A stretch of 64,000 bases of DNA from an uncultured Pseudomonadales bacterium (GTDB taxonomy: Bacteria > Pseudomonadota > Gammaproteobacteria > Pseudomonadales > Porticoccaceae), in the NCBI GenBank assembly GCA_943788445.1, contig CALSQH010000003.1, positions 682,001 through 746,000 on the forward strand. The letters run 5' to 3'. Under the pieces are notes generated by a model. The model was not told the origin of the DNA and made no database searches. It saw only the letters and a program-made list of their open reading frames with translations. This document shows positions 10,722-21,147 of this stretch, piece by piece; position 1 is the stretch's first letter; each line of letters opens with the position of its first letter. Both the position numbers and the translations under genes were made by a program.

Positions 10722-10997
10722 TTAACGCTTGGCTTTCTTATCTGCAACGTGACCTTTATAGGTACGCGTTGGAGAAAATTCACCCAGCTTATGGCCAACC
10801 ATTTCTTCGTTGACTACAACAGGAACATGTTGACGACCATTGTGAATGGCGATCGTAAGACCCACCATATCTGGCAAGATCATTGAACGACGCGACCAAG
10901 TTTTAATTGGGCGACGATCATTAGCTGCAACCGCTGCTTCAACCTTTTTCACTAGATGAAGGTCAACGAATGGTCCTTTTTTTAGAGAGCGTGGCAC
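10722..10997 (-). CDS. rpsS: 30S ribosomal protein S19
   Basis: 91 residues starting at GTG (10995-10997). [20 protein letters not shown] and [20 protein letters not shown] are diagnostic. S19 sits in the 30S head beside S13 and contacts the A-site finger. GAGG is about nine bases before the GTG. Confidence 0.97.
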   Translation of the reverse strand: MPRSLKKGPFVDLHLVKKVEAAVAANDRRPIKTWSRRSMILPDMVGLTIAIHNGRQHVPVVVNEEMVGHKLGEFSPTRTYKGHVADKKAKR

Positions 10998-11031
10998 GTT
11001 TGCTATCCTCTTTTAATAATCTAATCGACGC

Positions 11032-11853
11032 TTATTTGCGGCGACGAACAATGTATTTATCAGTGCGCTTATTATTGCGCGTCTTGTAACCCTTAGTTGG
11101 CATACCCCAAGGTGATACTGGATGACGGCCGCCCGAAGTACGCCCTTCACCACCACCATGCGGGTGATCTACCGGGTTCATCGCCACACCGCGAACGGTT
11201 GGGCGAATACCACGCCAGCGCGATGCACCAGCCTTACCCAATGAGCGAAGACTGTGCTCACTGTTACAAACTTCACCTAATGTAGCGCGACAATCAATCG
11301 GCAACCTGCGCATCTCACCGCTGCGTAAACGAACGGTTGCATAAGCACCTTCACGTGCAACTAACTGAACTGAGGCTGCTGCACTACGAGCGATTTGTGC
11401 CCCTTTGCCAGGCTTCATTTCTACACAGTGAACTGTCGAACCCACTGGAATCTTTCGCAACGGCAGACAGTTACCAATCTTGATCGGCGAATCTTCACCT
11501 GACTGGATAGTGTCGCCAGCAGAAACACCTTTGGGAGCAATAATGTAACGGCGCTCACCGTCGGCATAACACAACAATGCGATGTGTGCGCTGCGGTTTG
11601 GATCGTACTCCAAACGCTCTACCTTGGCTGGAATGCCATCTTTGTTGCGCTTAAAGTCAACAATACGGTAGTGCTGCTTGTGACCGCCACCAATGTGACG
11701 CACGGTAATGCGACCACTGCTGTTACGGCCACCACTTCTTTTCTTTGGTGCCAACAAAGGAGCATATGGTGCGCCTTTGTGCAAATCTGGGGTCACTACA
11801 CTTACTACAAAGCGACGACCCGGAGATGTTGGTTTTCTTTTAATAACTGCCAT
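11032..11853 (-). CDS. rplB: 50S ribosomal protein L2
   Basis: 273 residues. The conserved C-terminal [17 protein letters not shown] includes the His important for peptidyl-transferase centre assembly. It starts [20 protein letters not shown]2 binds 23S domain IV and bridges the subunits. It lies 10 bp after rplW. Confidence 0.98.
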   Translation of the reverse strand: MAVIKRKPTSPGRRFVVSVVTPDLHKGAPYAPLLAPKKRSGGRNSSGRITVRHIGGGHKQHYRIVDFKRNKDGIPAKVERLEYDPNRSAHIALLCYADGERRYIIAPKGVSAGDTIQSGEDSPIKIGNCLPLRKIPVGSTVHCVEMKPGKGAQIARSAAASVQLVAREGAYATVRLRSGEMRRLPIDCRATLGEVCNSEHSLRSLGKAGASRWRGIRPTVRGVAMNPVDHPHGGGEGRTSGGRHPVSPWGMPTKGYKTRNNKRTDKYIVRRRK

Positions 11854-11863
11854 GACTAAACCC

Positions 11864-12160
11864 TTACTCCGCTACTGCAAAGTCAATGTCTTGACCATCT
11901 ACAAGACGCACATACGCCTTCTTCCAGTCACTGCGACGACCCATGCCGTTCTTAGTGCGGCGCGTCTTACCCTTGACGTTAACTACACGAACATCATTAA
12001 CCTGAACTTCAAATAACTGTTCAACAGCTTTTTTGATTTCCAGCTTAGTAGCATCGGTAGCAACTTTAAAAACTACTTGGCTTGAAGCGCCGGATGGCAT
12101 AGCTGATTTCTCAGTTACATGCGGCCCTAACAATACCTTGAAGACTCTTTCTTGGTTCAT
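11864..12160 (-). CDS. rplW: 50S ribosomal protein L23
   Basis: 98 residues, [19 protein letters not shown] at the start and [20 protein letters not shown] later. It is the main docking site for trigger factor and SRP at the tunnel exit. Its ATG overlaps the rplD stop as ATGA (12157-12160), so translation is probably coupled. Confidence 0.98.
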   Translation of the reverse strand: MNQERVFKVLLGPHVTEKSAMPSGASSQVVFKVATDATKLEIKKAVEQLFEVQVNDVRVVNVKGKTRRTKNGMGRRSDWKKAYVRLVDGQDIDFAVAE

Positions 12161-12771
12161 ACCAGAATCTCCTCAAATTTTTTCAGCGCTGGAACAGTTA
12201 CCAACACCTTTTCAAAATTAATTAAACAAACTGGGTCAACAGCAGCTGCGTCACGAACATCAACCTTGTGCAGGTTGCGTGAAGAGAGGTAAAGGTTGTG
12301 ACTAACTTCTTCAGTCACAATCAACGCTTCCTTCAAACCGTACTCGCCTAACTTACTGATCAAGTCTTTCGTCTTAGGCGCATCAAGATCAAACTCTTCA
12401 ACGATAATAAGACGCTCTTGACGCGCTAACTCAGAAAGAATCGACTGCATCGCAGAGCGGTACATTTTACGATTCAGCTTCTGCCCGTGATCCTGTGGCT
12501 GGGCAGCAAATGTAACACCACCCCCACGCCAGATTGGACTGCGGATAGTACCGGCTCGTGCACGACCTGTACCTTTCTGAGCGTGTGGCTTGCGGCCACC
12601 ACCAGAAACGGCTGAACGATTTTTCTGAGCACGTGTACCCTGACGAGCACCGGCAAGAAAAGCCACAACAGTCTGGTGAACCAGATCCTGATTAAATTCT
12701 TTTCCAAACGCGACTTCGGAAACTGTAATAGTTCCGCCATTGCCTTTGGGTGTCGCAATTGTTAATTCCAT
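12157..12771 (-). CDS. rplD: 50S ribosomal protein L4
   Basis: 204 residues from ATG 12769-12771. A GTG two codons upstream is adjacent to the GGGGAG and therefore less likely. The long tunnel loop (about 45-95) contains [20 protein letters not shown]. In E. coli L4 represses the S10 operon through the rpsJ leader; that leader is too short here, see the S10 promoter. L4 also binds RNase E in E. coli. Confidence 0.97.
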   Translation of the reverse strand: MELTIATPKGNGGTITVSEVAFGKEFNQDLVHQTVVAFLAGARQGTRAQKNRSAVSGGGRKPHAQKGTGRARAGTIRSPIWRGGGVTFAAQPQDHGQKLNRKMYRSAMQSILSELARQERLIIVEEFDLDAPKTKDLISKLGEYGLKEALIVTEEVSHNLYLSSRNLHKVDVRDAAAVDPVCLINFEKVLVTVPALKKFEEILV

Positions 12772-12783
12772 GGACACTCCCCT

Positions 12784-13419
12784 TTAAGCCTTGACTGCCG
12801 GACGAACAACAACATCGCCACCAGGAGCGCCAGGAACAGCACCCTTGATCAACAATAAATTGCGCTCGGCATCGACACGTACAATTTCAAGATTTTGTGT
12901 AGTAACTTGAGCATTACCCATCTGACCGGCCATTTTCTTGCCTTTAAAGACTTTACCCGGCGATTGGTTTTGACCAATAGAACCTGGAGCCCGGTGAGAT
13001 ATCGAGTTACCGTGAGTAGCATCTTGCATGGCAAAATTCCAACGCTTAACGCCGCCTTGGAAACCTTTACCTTTGGAAGTACCAGTTACATCGACCATCT
13101 GGCCTGCTTCGAAGCGCTCTACTGTAAGCGCACCGCCTACCTCGAACTCTTCACTGCTGCTTTCGGAACGAAATTCCCATAGACCGCGACCAGCCTCTAC
13201 GCCTGCTTTGGCGAAGTGACCTGCTTTAGGCTTACTTACTCGGGATGCTTTGCGTGATCCAGTAGTGATCTGAATAGCTGAATAGCCATCAGTCTCTACG
13301 GACTTAATTTGGGTTACATGATTAGGTGTGGCCTCTACAACCGTCACAGGAATAGAAACACCGTCTTCAGTGAATACGCGAGTCATGCCGCATTTGCGAC
13401 CAACTATACCTATACTCAT
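12784..13419 (-). CDS. rplC: 50S ribosomal protein L3
   Basis: 211 residues. [20 protein letters not shown], then the deep loop [21 protein letters not shown] that reaches the peptidyl-transferase centre, including the Gln methylated by PrmB in E. coli. It is preceded by a 113-bp gap from rpsJ, much longer than I know from E. coli, which holds structured RNA. Confidence 0.98.
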   Translation of the reverse strand: MSIGIVGRKCGMTRVFTEDGVSIPVTVVEATPNHVTQIKSVETDGYSAIQITTGSRKASRVSKPKAGHFAKAGVEAGRGLWEFRSESSSEEFEVGGALTVERFEAGQMVDVTGTSKGKGFQGGVKRWNFAMQDATHGNSISHRAPGSIGQNQSPGKVFKGKKMAGQMGNAQVTTQNLEIVRVDAERNLLLIKGAVPGAPGGDVVVRPAVKA

Positions 13420-13532
13420 TTTTTCTAGCCTCTCAAGTGTACGGGGCTGTTACCCGCTACGGCTGCCTATTTCAAGGCATTACACTTTTTAAGTTTGCCC
13501 GACAGAATTCTGTCGAACCGCTGCAGTCGCTA
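13420..13532 (-). promoter_or_regulatory. Structured rpsJ-rplC intergenic RNA (candidate r-protein control element)
   Basis: The transcript can fold into a three-way junction just before the rplC Shine-Dalgarno. The closing stem is GTGTA/TACAC (13437-13441 with 13481-13485). It encloses hairpin CGGG/CCCG (13442-13445 with 13453-13456) and hairpin TGCC/GGCA (13464-13467 with 13476-13479). Upstream in the RNA lies a perfect 16-bp palindrome at 13500-13515 and another over the rpsJ stop codon (13532-13547). No U-tract follows, so it is not a plain terminator. Function is inferred only. Confidence 0.5.
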
Positions 13533-13844
13533 TCAGCTTAAGCTGATCTGTACTTCTACGCCTGCCGCAAGATTCAGTTTCATAAGCGCATCAACAGTTT
13601 TTTCTGTTGGCTCGACAATGTCGATTAAACGCTTGTGCGTGCGAATTTCATACTGGTCGCGCGCATCCTTATTTACGTGTGGAGAAATAAGTACTGTGTA
13701 CTTTTCTTTCCGGGTCGGCAATGGGATCGGTCCTCTGATCTGCGCACCTGTGCGCCGTGCCGTTTCAACAATTTCCTGTGTAGACGTATCGATCAGCTTG
13801 TGATCAAACGCCTTGAGGCGAATCCTGATGCTTTGGTTTTGCAT
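13533..13844 (-). CDS. rpsJ: 30S ribosomal protein S10 (NusE)
   Basis: 103 residues. [20 protein letters not shown] and [20 protein letters not shown] are signature stretches. S10 is also NusE, which with NusB binds boxA in rRNA leaders (boxA sites are seen at 43761-43773 and 41667-41679). First gene of the S10 operon. The TGA stop lies in a 16-bp palindrome. Confidence 0.98.
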   Translation of the reverse strand: MQNQSIRIRLKAFDHKLIDTSTQEIVETARRTGAQIRGPIPLPTRKEKYTVLISPHVNKDARDQYEIRTHKRLIDIVEPTEKTVDALMKLNLAAGVEVQISLS

Positions 13845-13914
13845 GGAATCGTAACTCCGCTATCTCTTCTAATAACTCCAGGGCGATCTATCTAGCCCCG
13901 AAAAAGGAGCGCGA

Positions 13915-13943
13915 ATTCTAGTGCCGCTCCGTGGGACTGTCAA
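13915..13943 (-). promoter_or_regulatory. S10 operon promoter
   Basis: Near-consensus sigma-70 promoter on the minus strand: TTGACA (13938-13943), 17-bp spacer, TAGAAT (13915-13920), followed by a GC-rich discriminator with CGCGCTCC. Transcription should start near 13907, giving a leader of only about 60 nt before rpsJ. That is far shorter than the E. coli S10 leader used for L4 control. Confidence 0.85.
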
Positions 13944-14017
13944 GCAATTAAACGCCTGAAGCCAAATTAATTAAATCCTCTACACCAAATCATTAATTAC
14001 ATTTGGCTAGAGGGCAA

Positions 14018-14042
14018 AAAAGGGGCCTAAAAGGCCCCTTTT
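14018..14042 (-). terminator. Intrinsic terminator after tuf copy 1
   Basis: A 10-bp stem AAAAGGGGCC/GGCCCCTTTT with a 5-nt loop (14028-14032). On the minus strand it is followed by a T-run. It begins 15 bp after the tuf stop and separates tuf from the S10 promoter. Confidence 0.9.
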
Positions 14043-14057
14043 CACAAACTGCAACTC

Positions 14058-15281
14058 TTATTCGATAATCTTAGCAACAACACCCGCACCAACAGTACGG
14101 CCGCCTTCACGGATAGCAAAACGCAAACCGTCTTCCATCGCGATCGGGTGAATCAAGGTTACTTCCATCTGCACGTTATCGCCTGGCATTACCATCTCAG
14201 TGCCAGCAGGTAGCTCACAGGCTCCTGTAACGTCTGTGGTTCGGAAGTAAAACTGTGGGCGGTAGCCTTTAAAGAATGGCGTATGACGACCACCCTCATC
14301 TTTAGACAGTACATAGACTTCTGAGGTGAACTTGGTGTGCGGCTTTACTGAACCCGGCTTGGCCAGTACTTGACCACGCTGAACTTCTTCACGCTTAGTG
14401 CCACGCAACAAGATACCGCAGTTCTCACCAGCGCGACCTTCGTCAAGCAGCTTACGGAACATTTCAACACCAGTACAGGTTGTCTTAGCAGTATCAGTGA
14501 TACCGATAATTTCGATCTCTTCGCCTACTTTAACAATTCCACGCTCTACTCGACCTGTTACTACTGTTCCGCGACCGGCGATTGAGAATACGTCTTCAAT
14601 CGGCATCAGGAACGGCTGGTCTACTGCACGTACTGGCTCAGGGATATACGTATCCAGAGCTTCTACCAATTTCTTAACCGCTGTTGTGCCTAGCTCGTTG
14701 TCATCCTTGCCTTCCAACGCCATCAGCGCTGAACCAACAATAATTGGCGTGTCGTCGCCTGGGAACTCATAAAGATCTAGCAGCTCACGCAGCTCCATCT
14801 CTACTAGCTCTAACATTTCTGCGTATTCTTCTGAATCAACGCCGCCACAGTCTTCTGCAAGCAGGTCAGCTTTGTTCAGGAATACCACTACGTAAGGTAC
14901 ACCTACCTGACGTGACAGCAGAATGTGCTCACGGGTCTGTGGCATGGGGCCATCAGTTGCACCACAAACCAATATAGCGCCGTCCATCTGAGCAGCACCG
15001 GTGATCATGTTTTTAACATAGTCGGCGTGACCTGGGCAGTCTACGTGGGCGTAGTGACGAATTGTGGAGTCATACTCAACGTGTGCTGTTGAGATGGTGA
15101 TGCCGCGCTCGCGCTCTTCGGGTGCATTATCAATCTGATCGAAGGCTTTCATTTCGCCGCCGTAGACTTCTGCACAGACGCGTGTCATCGCTGCAGTCAA
15201 TGTTGTTTTACCGTGGTCAACGTGGCCAATTGTGCCTACGTTTACATGCGGCTTATTTCTTTCAAATTTTTCTTTACCCAT
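14058..15281 (-). CDS. tufA: Elongation factor Tu, copy 1
   Basis: 407 residues. G1 GHVDHGKT at 19-26, G3 DCPGH at 81-85, G4 NKAD near 136-139; domains 2 and 3 follow. It carries aminoacyl-tRNA to the ribosome as a GTP complex. Compared with E. coli EF-Tu there is an insertion of about a dozen residues just after NKAD (around [12 protein letters not shown]), in a surface loop of the G domain. AGGAG lies about nine bases before the ATG. The gene is identical by eye to 33312-34535. It is separated from fusA by an inverted second EF-G gene, so it must use its own promoter (15372-15399). Confidence 0.98.
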   Translation of the reverse strand: MGKEKFERNKPHVNVGTIGHVDHGKTTLTAAMTRVCAEVYGGEMKAFDQIDNAPEERERGITISTAHVEYDSTIRHYAHVDCPGHADYVKNMITGAAQMDGAILVCGATDGPMPQTREHILLSRQVGVPYVVVFLNKADLLAEDCGGVDSEEYAEMLELVEMELRELLDLYEFPGDDTPIIVGSALMALEGKDDNELGTTAVKKLVEALDTYIPEPVRAVDQPFLMPIEDVFSIAGRGTVVTGRVERGIVKVGEEIEIIGITDTAKTTCTGVEMFRKLLDEGRAGENCGILLRGTKREEVQRGQVLAKPGSVKPHTKFTSEVYVLSKDEGGRHTPFFKGYRPQFYFRTTDVTGACELPAGTEMVMPGDNVQMEVTLIHPIAMEDGLRFAIREGGRTVGAGVVAKIIE

Positions 15282-15371
15282 CTCAGCATCTCCTCAGCAG
15301 GTATTTCACGTTTAAACCTAAATTTCGACGCGACACTGCTCTAATAATTGATGCAGCACGCAAGGCACGCC

Positions 15372-15399
15372 ATCTTATACATCGAATCGTCAGAGTCAA
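15372..15399 (-). promoter_or_regulatory. Promoter of tuf copy 1
   Basis: Minus strand: TTGACT (15394-15399), 16-bp spacer, TAAGAT (15372-15377), then a GC-rich discriminator. The predicted leader is about 85 nt. The 314-bp gap 15282-15595 also holds the divergent fusA2 promoter region; I see nothing else in it. Confidence 0.75.
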
Positions 15400-15525
15400 C
15401 GCCCTTTGAGTCTAAAATGCTAAATTTTTTGCCATTTCGGCGTTTTTCGACTATCAAATGCCCTACTTTTGCAAAAATCATCCTCTTATCGTAATTTTTT
15501 TCTCTGTACTCGCACCAATATCCTG

Positions 15526-15531
15526 TATACT
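15526..15531 (+). promoter_or_regulatory. Probable -10 element of fusA2
   Basis: TATACT is followed by the discriminator CGCGCGCG, about 65 bp before the fusA2 ATG. I see no good -35 at the right distance (TCTGTA at best), so this promoter may be weak or activator dependent. Confidence 0.45.
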
Positions 15532-15595
15532 CGCGCGCGTTTTTAGTCCCTATATAACTAGAATTTTGAAACCGAATTTATAAACGAGCAGACCA

Positions 15596-17680
15596 ATGAC
15601 TGATTTATCTCACTATAGAAATATTGGTATCTTCGCCCACGTTGATGCGGGCAAGACCACCACGACCGAGCGTATTCTTAAGCTTACCGGCAAGATCCAT
15701 AAAACCGGTGAAGTTCACGATGGCGCAGCCACAACTGACTTTATGGAACAGGAACAAGAGCGCGGCATTACCATCCAGTCTGCAGCAACTACCTGCTACT
15801 GGAGAGATCACCGCTTTAACATTATCGATACTCCAGGACACGTTGACTTCACTGTAGAAGTTTATCGTTCTCTAAAAGTACTCGACGGCGGTGTCGGTGT
15901 ATTTTGTGGCTCCGGCGGCGTTGAGCCACAATCAGAGACTAACTGGCGCTATGCCAACGAGTCAGAAGTTGCTCGTATTATCTTTGTAAACAAGCTCGAC
16001 CGTATGGGCGCTGACTTCCTGCGCGTTGCAGGTCAGGTAAAAGATGTACTGGGTGCTAACCCCTTGATTATGTGCCTGCCAATCGGTATTGAAGAAGACT
16101 TTATTGGACTAGTGGATCTGTTGACTCGCAAAGCCTACGTCTGGGATGACTCTGGTCTGCCTGAGAATTTCGAAATTGTCGATATCCCTGCCGATATGGT
16201 TGACGACGTTGAAATGTATCGCGAACAGATGATTGAGACTGCTGTTGAGCAAGATGATGACCTACTTATGGCCTATATGGAAGGTGAAGAGCCTTCTATC
16301 GATGAGATCAAGCGCTGCATCCGTAAGGGTACTATCGCTTTGGACTTCTTCCCTACCTACTGCGGTTCAGCGTTTAAGAACAAAGGCGTACAGATGGTAT
16401 TGGACGCAGTTGTTGATTTCCTCCCTTGCCCTACCGATGTTAAGCCACAGCCACTGACAGATGAAGACGGCGAAGAAAACGGCGAGTTCGCTCTTGTTTC
16501 GACGTCAGAGCAGCTAAAAGCGTTGGCTTTTAAAATTATGGATGATCGCTTCGGCGCTCTAACCTTTGTACGAATCTATTCTGGCGTACTCAACAAAGGC
16601 GACACCATTCTTAACTCTTACACCGGCAAGACTGAACGTATCGGCCGTATGGTTGAAATGCACGCTGATGACCGCAATGAAATTGATCGCGCCCAAGCGG
16701 GTGACATTATCGCTATTGTTGGTATGAAGAACGTTCAAACAGGTCACACCCTTTGTGATCCAAAGCACCCCGTAACACTTGAGCCAATGATCTTCCCTGA
16801 GCCAGTGATTTCCATTGCTGTTAAGCCTAAGGATAAAGGCGGCTCTGAAAAGATGGGTGTTGCGATCGGCAAGATGATTGCTGAAGATCCTTCTTTCCGC
16901 GTAGAAACTGATGAAGACTCGGGCGAGACAATCCTTAAAGGTATGGGTGAACTTCACCTAGACATTAAGGTAGATATTCTCAACCGCACCTACGGTGTTG
17001 ATCTGATTGTTGGTCAGCCACAGGTTGCTTACCGTGAAACAATTACTACCCCTTGTGAAGATAGCTACACGCACAAGAAGCAGTCTGGTGGTTCTGGTCA
17101 GTTCGGTAAGATCGATTACCGCATTAAGCCTGGCGAGCCAGGTACTGGTTTTGTATTTACCTCATCGGTTGTTGGCGGTAACGTTCCTAAAGAATTCTTC
17201 CCTGCTATTGAGAAGGGCTTTAAAGGCATGATGCAAGAGGGCCCACTAGCTGGCTACCCTGTTCTCGACGTTGAAGTTGAACTCTACGACGGCGGTTTCC
17301 ACGCAGTTGACTCCTCGGCAGTTGCTTTCGAAATCGCTGCTAAAGGCGCATTTCGTCAGTCAATGCCTAAGTCTGGCCCGCAGATCATTGAGCCGATCAT
17401 GAAGGTGGATGTATACACACCTGAAGATCACGTTGGTGATGTTATCGGTGACCTGAACCGTCGTCGCGGCATGATCAAGGATCAGGAAGCTGGTGTTACT
17501 GGTGTTCGTATTAAAGCAGACGTTCCTCTTTCAGAAATGTTTGGTTATATCGGCCACCTGCGTACCATGACTTCTGGTCGCGGTCAGTTCTCTATGGAGT
17601 TCTCGCACTACATGCCTTGCCCACAAAATATTTCTACGGAAGTAATTGCTGCGGCCAAGGCACTTAAAGAAGCTAAGTAA
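15596..17680 (+). CDS. fusA2: Second elongation factor G (FusA2-type translational GTPase)
   Basis: 694 residues with all five EF-G domains. G1 AHVDAGKTT is at 14-22, G3 DTPGHVDF near 80, G4 NKLDRMGAD near 133. Domain IV ends in an uninterrupted C-terminal part ([18 protein letters not shown], then [13 protein letters not shown]). It clearly differs from the str-operon EF-G (17792-19894): [18 protein letters not shown] replaces [18 protein letters not shown], and [12 protein letters not shown] replaces [12 protein letters not shown]. It resembles the FusA2 proteins of Vibrio and Shewanella. Pseudomonas species also carry two EF-Gs, with evidence of a split between translocation and ribosome recycling; which role applies here is unknown. 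It lies inverted between fusA and tuf, ending head-to-head with fusA at a shared terminator. Confidence 0.93.
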   Translation: MTDLSHYRNIGIFAHVDAGKTTTTERILKLTGKIHKTGEVHDGAATTDFMEQEQERGITIQSAATTCYWRDHRFNIIDTPGHVDFTVEVYRSLKVLDGGVGVFCGSGGVEPQSETNWRYANESEVARIIFVNKLDRMGADFLRVAGQVKDVLGANPLIMCLPIGIEEDFIGLVDLLTRKAYVWDDSGLPENFEIVDIPADMVDDVEMYREQMIETAVEQDDDLLMAYMEGEEPSIDEIKRCIRKGTIALDFFPTYCGSAFKNKGVQMVLDAVVDFLPCPTDVKPQPLTDEDGEENGEFALVSTSEQLKALAFKIMDDRFGALTFVRIYSGVLNKGDTILNSYTGKTERIGRMVEMHADDRNEIDRAQAGDIIAIVGMKNVQTGHTLCDPKHPVTLEPMIFPEPVISIAVKPKDKGGSEKMGVAIGKMIAEDPSFRVETDEDSGETILKGMGELHLDIKVDILNRTYGVDLIVGQPQVAYRETITTPCEDSYTHKKQSGGSGQFGKIDYRIKPGEPGTGFVFTSSVVGGNVPKEFFPAIEKGFKGMMQEGPLAGYPVLDVEVELYDGGFHAVDSSAVAFEIAAKGAFRQSMPKSGPQIIEPIMKVDVYTPEDHVGDVIGDLNRRRGMIKDQEAGVTGVRIKADVPLSEMFGYIGHLRTMTSGRGQFSMEFSHYMPCPQNISTEVIAAAKALKEAK

Positions 17681-17700
17681 GCTGTTTCTTTAAGCGCTAT

Positions 17701-17736
17701 AAAAAAACCCCGCTGGTGCAAACCAGCGGGGTTTTT
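17701..17736. terminator. Bidirectional terminator between fusA2 and fusA
   Basis: A 10-bp GC-rich stem CCCCGCTGGT/ACCAGCGGGG (17708-17717 with 17722-17731) with a GCAA tetraloop. Seven A's precede it and five T's follow, so it can stop transcripts from both converging EF-G genes. Confidence 0.93.
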
Positions 17737-17791
17737 ATTGTGTGGGATTTTACATCAACCAGCTACGAAGCCGCTCGCGTAAAAAAACTCT

Positions 17792-19894
<2,103 letters not shown>

Positions 19895-19976
19895 AATGTT
19901 TTCCTTGTTTTAAAATCGAAAAAAGGCGGCTATTAAGCCACCTTTTCGCGAAAAGATTAAATAAGTATAACCTTTA

Positions 19977-20447
19977 TTAGAAACGGAAGTGCGAGAACGC
20001 CTTGTTGGCTTCTGCCATACGGTGAACATCTTCACGCTTCTTAACTGCCCCACCCTTGCTTTGAACTGCATCAATCAGCTCGCCAGCAAGACGTTGTGGC
20101 ATTGATTTCTCACCACGGTTTCGAGCGTACTCAACTAACCAGCGCATTGCCAATGCAGTGCGTCGCGATGGACGTACTTCAACTGGCACCTGATAGGTTG
20201 CACCACCAACACGGCGAGATTTTACTTCCACCATTGGCGCAACGTTATCTAACGCTTCTTGAAACACTTCAACTGGATTCTTCTTAAGGCGCTCTTCGAC
20301 TATGTCTAGTGCACCATAAACAATCCGCTCAGCAACTGACTTCTTGCCGCTGACCATAACCATGTTCATAAACTTAGCTAGCGTAACATTACCGAATTTA
20401 GGATCTGGTAGGATGTCACGTTTCGCCGCTACTCTTCTTCTTGGCAT
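19977..20447 (-). CDS. rpsG: 30S ribosomal protein S7
   Basis: 156 residues. [20 protein letters not shown] and [20 protein letters not shown] are typical. S7 starts assembly of the 30S head and lines the E-site. In E. coli it represses the str operon by binding the rpsL-rpsG gap, and a structured 100-bp gap exists here (20448-20547). Confidence 0.98.
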   Translation of the reverse strand: MPRRRVAAKRDILPDPKFGNVTLAKFMNMVMVSGKKSVAERIVYGALDIVEERLKKNPVEVFQEALDNVAPMVEVKSRRVGGATYQVPVEVRPSRRTALAMRWLVEYARNRGEKSMPQRLAGELIDAVQSKGGAVKKREDVHRMAEANKAFSHFRF

Positions 20448-20547
20448 CGTTTTGCCCTTCTCTTCAGGTTTCTTCTAGGGATAGGCCCTAGCCTTACTTG
20501 GTTGTATAACCGATTAATACGCAATTCATCTTTCTATTTACAAGTAC
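20448..20547 (-). promoter_or_regulatory. rpsL-rpsG intergenic leader (candidate S7 site)
   Basis: Two hairpins form on the minus-strand RNA: CTAGGG/CCCTAG with a 5-nt loop (arms 20475-20480 and 20486-20491), and GGTT/AACC with loop GTAT (20500-20511). Length and place match the E. coli S7 translational operator, but I cannot confirm primary-sequence identity. Confidence 0.45.
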
Positions 20548-20922
20548 TTAGCCTTTAGGGCGTTTAGTACCGTACTTAGAACGACGCTTTGTACGACCGT
20601 TTACACCCGCTGTATCCAATGTGCCGCGTACCGTGTGGTAACGAACACCTGGAAGATCTTTTACACGACCTCCACGAATCAAAACAACGCTGTGCTCTTG
20701 CAGGTTGTGACCTTCACCACCAATGTATGAAGTAACTTCAAAACCACTGGTGAGACGAACACGACATACTTTACGCAATGCAGAGTTTGGCTTCTTGGGA
20801 GTTGTTGTGTAAACGCGGGTACATACACCTCGACGCTGCGGACAGGCCTGCAGTGCTGGTACGTCACTTTTACTGACTTTGCGCTTTCTCGGCTTACGAA
20901 CCAACTGGTTGATCGTTGCCAT
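20548..20922 (-). CDS. rpsL: 30S ribosomal protein S12
   Basis: 124 residues from ATG 20920-20922 ([16 protein letters not shown]). The frame is open 29 codons further up but that part is non-conserved, and GGAG precedes the chosen ATG. S12 controls decoding accuracy. [14 protein letters not shown] and [18 protein letters not shown] are the wild-type forms, with the lysines near 43 and 88 whose loss gives streptomycin resistance intact. Confidence 0.97.
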   Translation of the reverse strand: MATINQLVRKPRKRKVSKSDVPALQACPQRRGVCTRVYTTTPKKPNSALRKVCRVRLTSGFEVTSYIGGEGHNLQEHSVVLIRGGRVKDLPGVRYHTVRGTLDTAGVNGRTKRRSKYGTKRPKG

Positions 20923-21020
20923 GCAATTTTTCTCCAAATTTAAAAAATGCCTTCTTATGAAGGCCATACATTCCTTGAATCTCTCTACCGAGTTGGTATT
21001 AAGACCCAAAAGGGAGCGGC

Positions 21021-21049
21021 ATTCTAATTACCGCACTACAGGGAGTCAA
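21021..21049 (-). promoter_or_regulatory. str operon promoter (rpsL)
   Basis: Minus strand: TTGACT (21044-21049), 17-bp spacer, TAGAAT (21021-21026), then GCCGCTCCC. It is almost the same design as the S10 promoter. The predicted leader is about 90 nt. No terminator is seen between the rpoC stop (21148) and this promoter, so rpoBC transcripts may run into rpsL. Confidence 0.85.
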
Positions 21050-21147
21050 GCGGGCATTCCCATTACCTTACAAGCAAACCACCAACTGCAACTCACTACG
21101 CAGTCGAATAGCCTCAAGATAAGTTAACTAAATACCCGCAATCTTCC

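Noticed and set aside
14370..14977. Plus-strand open frames inside tuf, repeated at 33624-34231
   Set aside because: They are antisense shadows; their repetition only mirrors the identical tuf copies.
15282..15595. Small gene between tuf and fusA2
   Set aside because: The plus-strand frame there is an extension of a tuf shadow; the region carries divergent promoters instead.
20548..20922. Possible streptomycin-resistance change in rpsL
   Set aside because: Both key lysines (near 43 and 88) are intact.
20923..21009. 29-residue N-terminal extension of S12
   Set aside because: Not conserved in the family and it would span the mRNA leader; the internal ATG has the right sequence and a Shine-Dalgarno.
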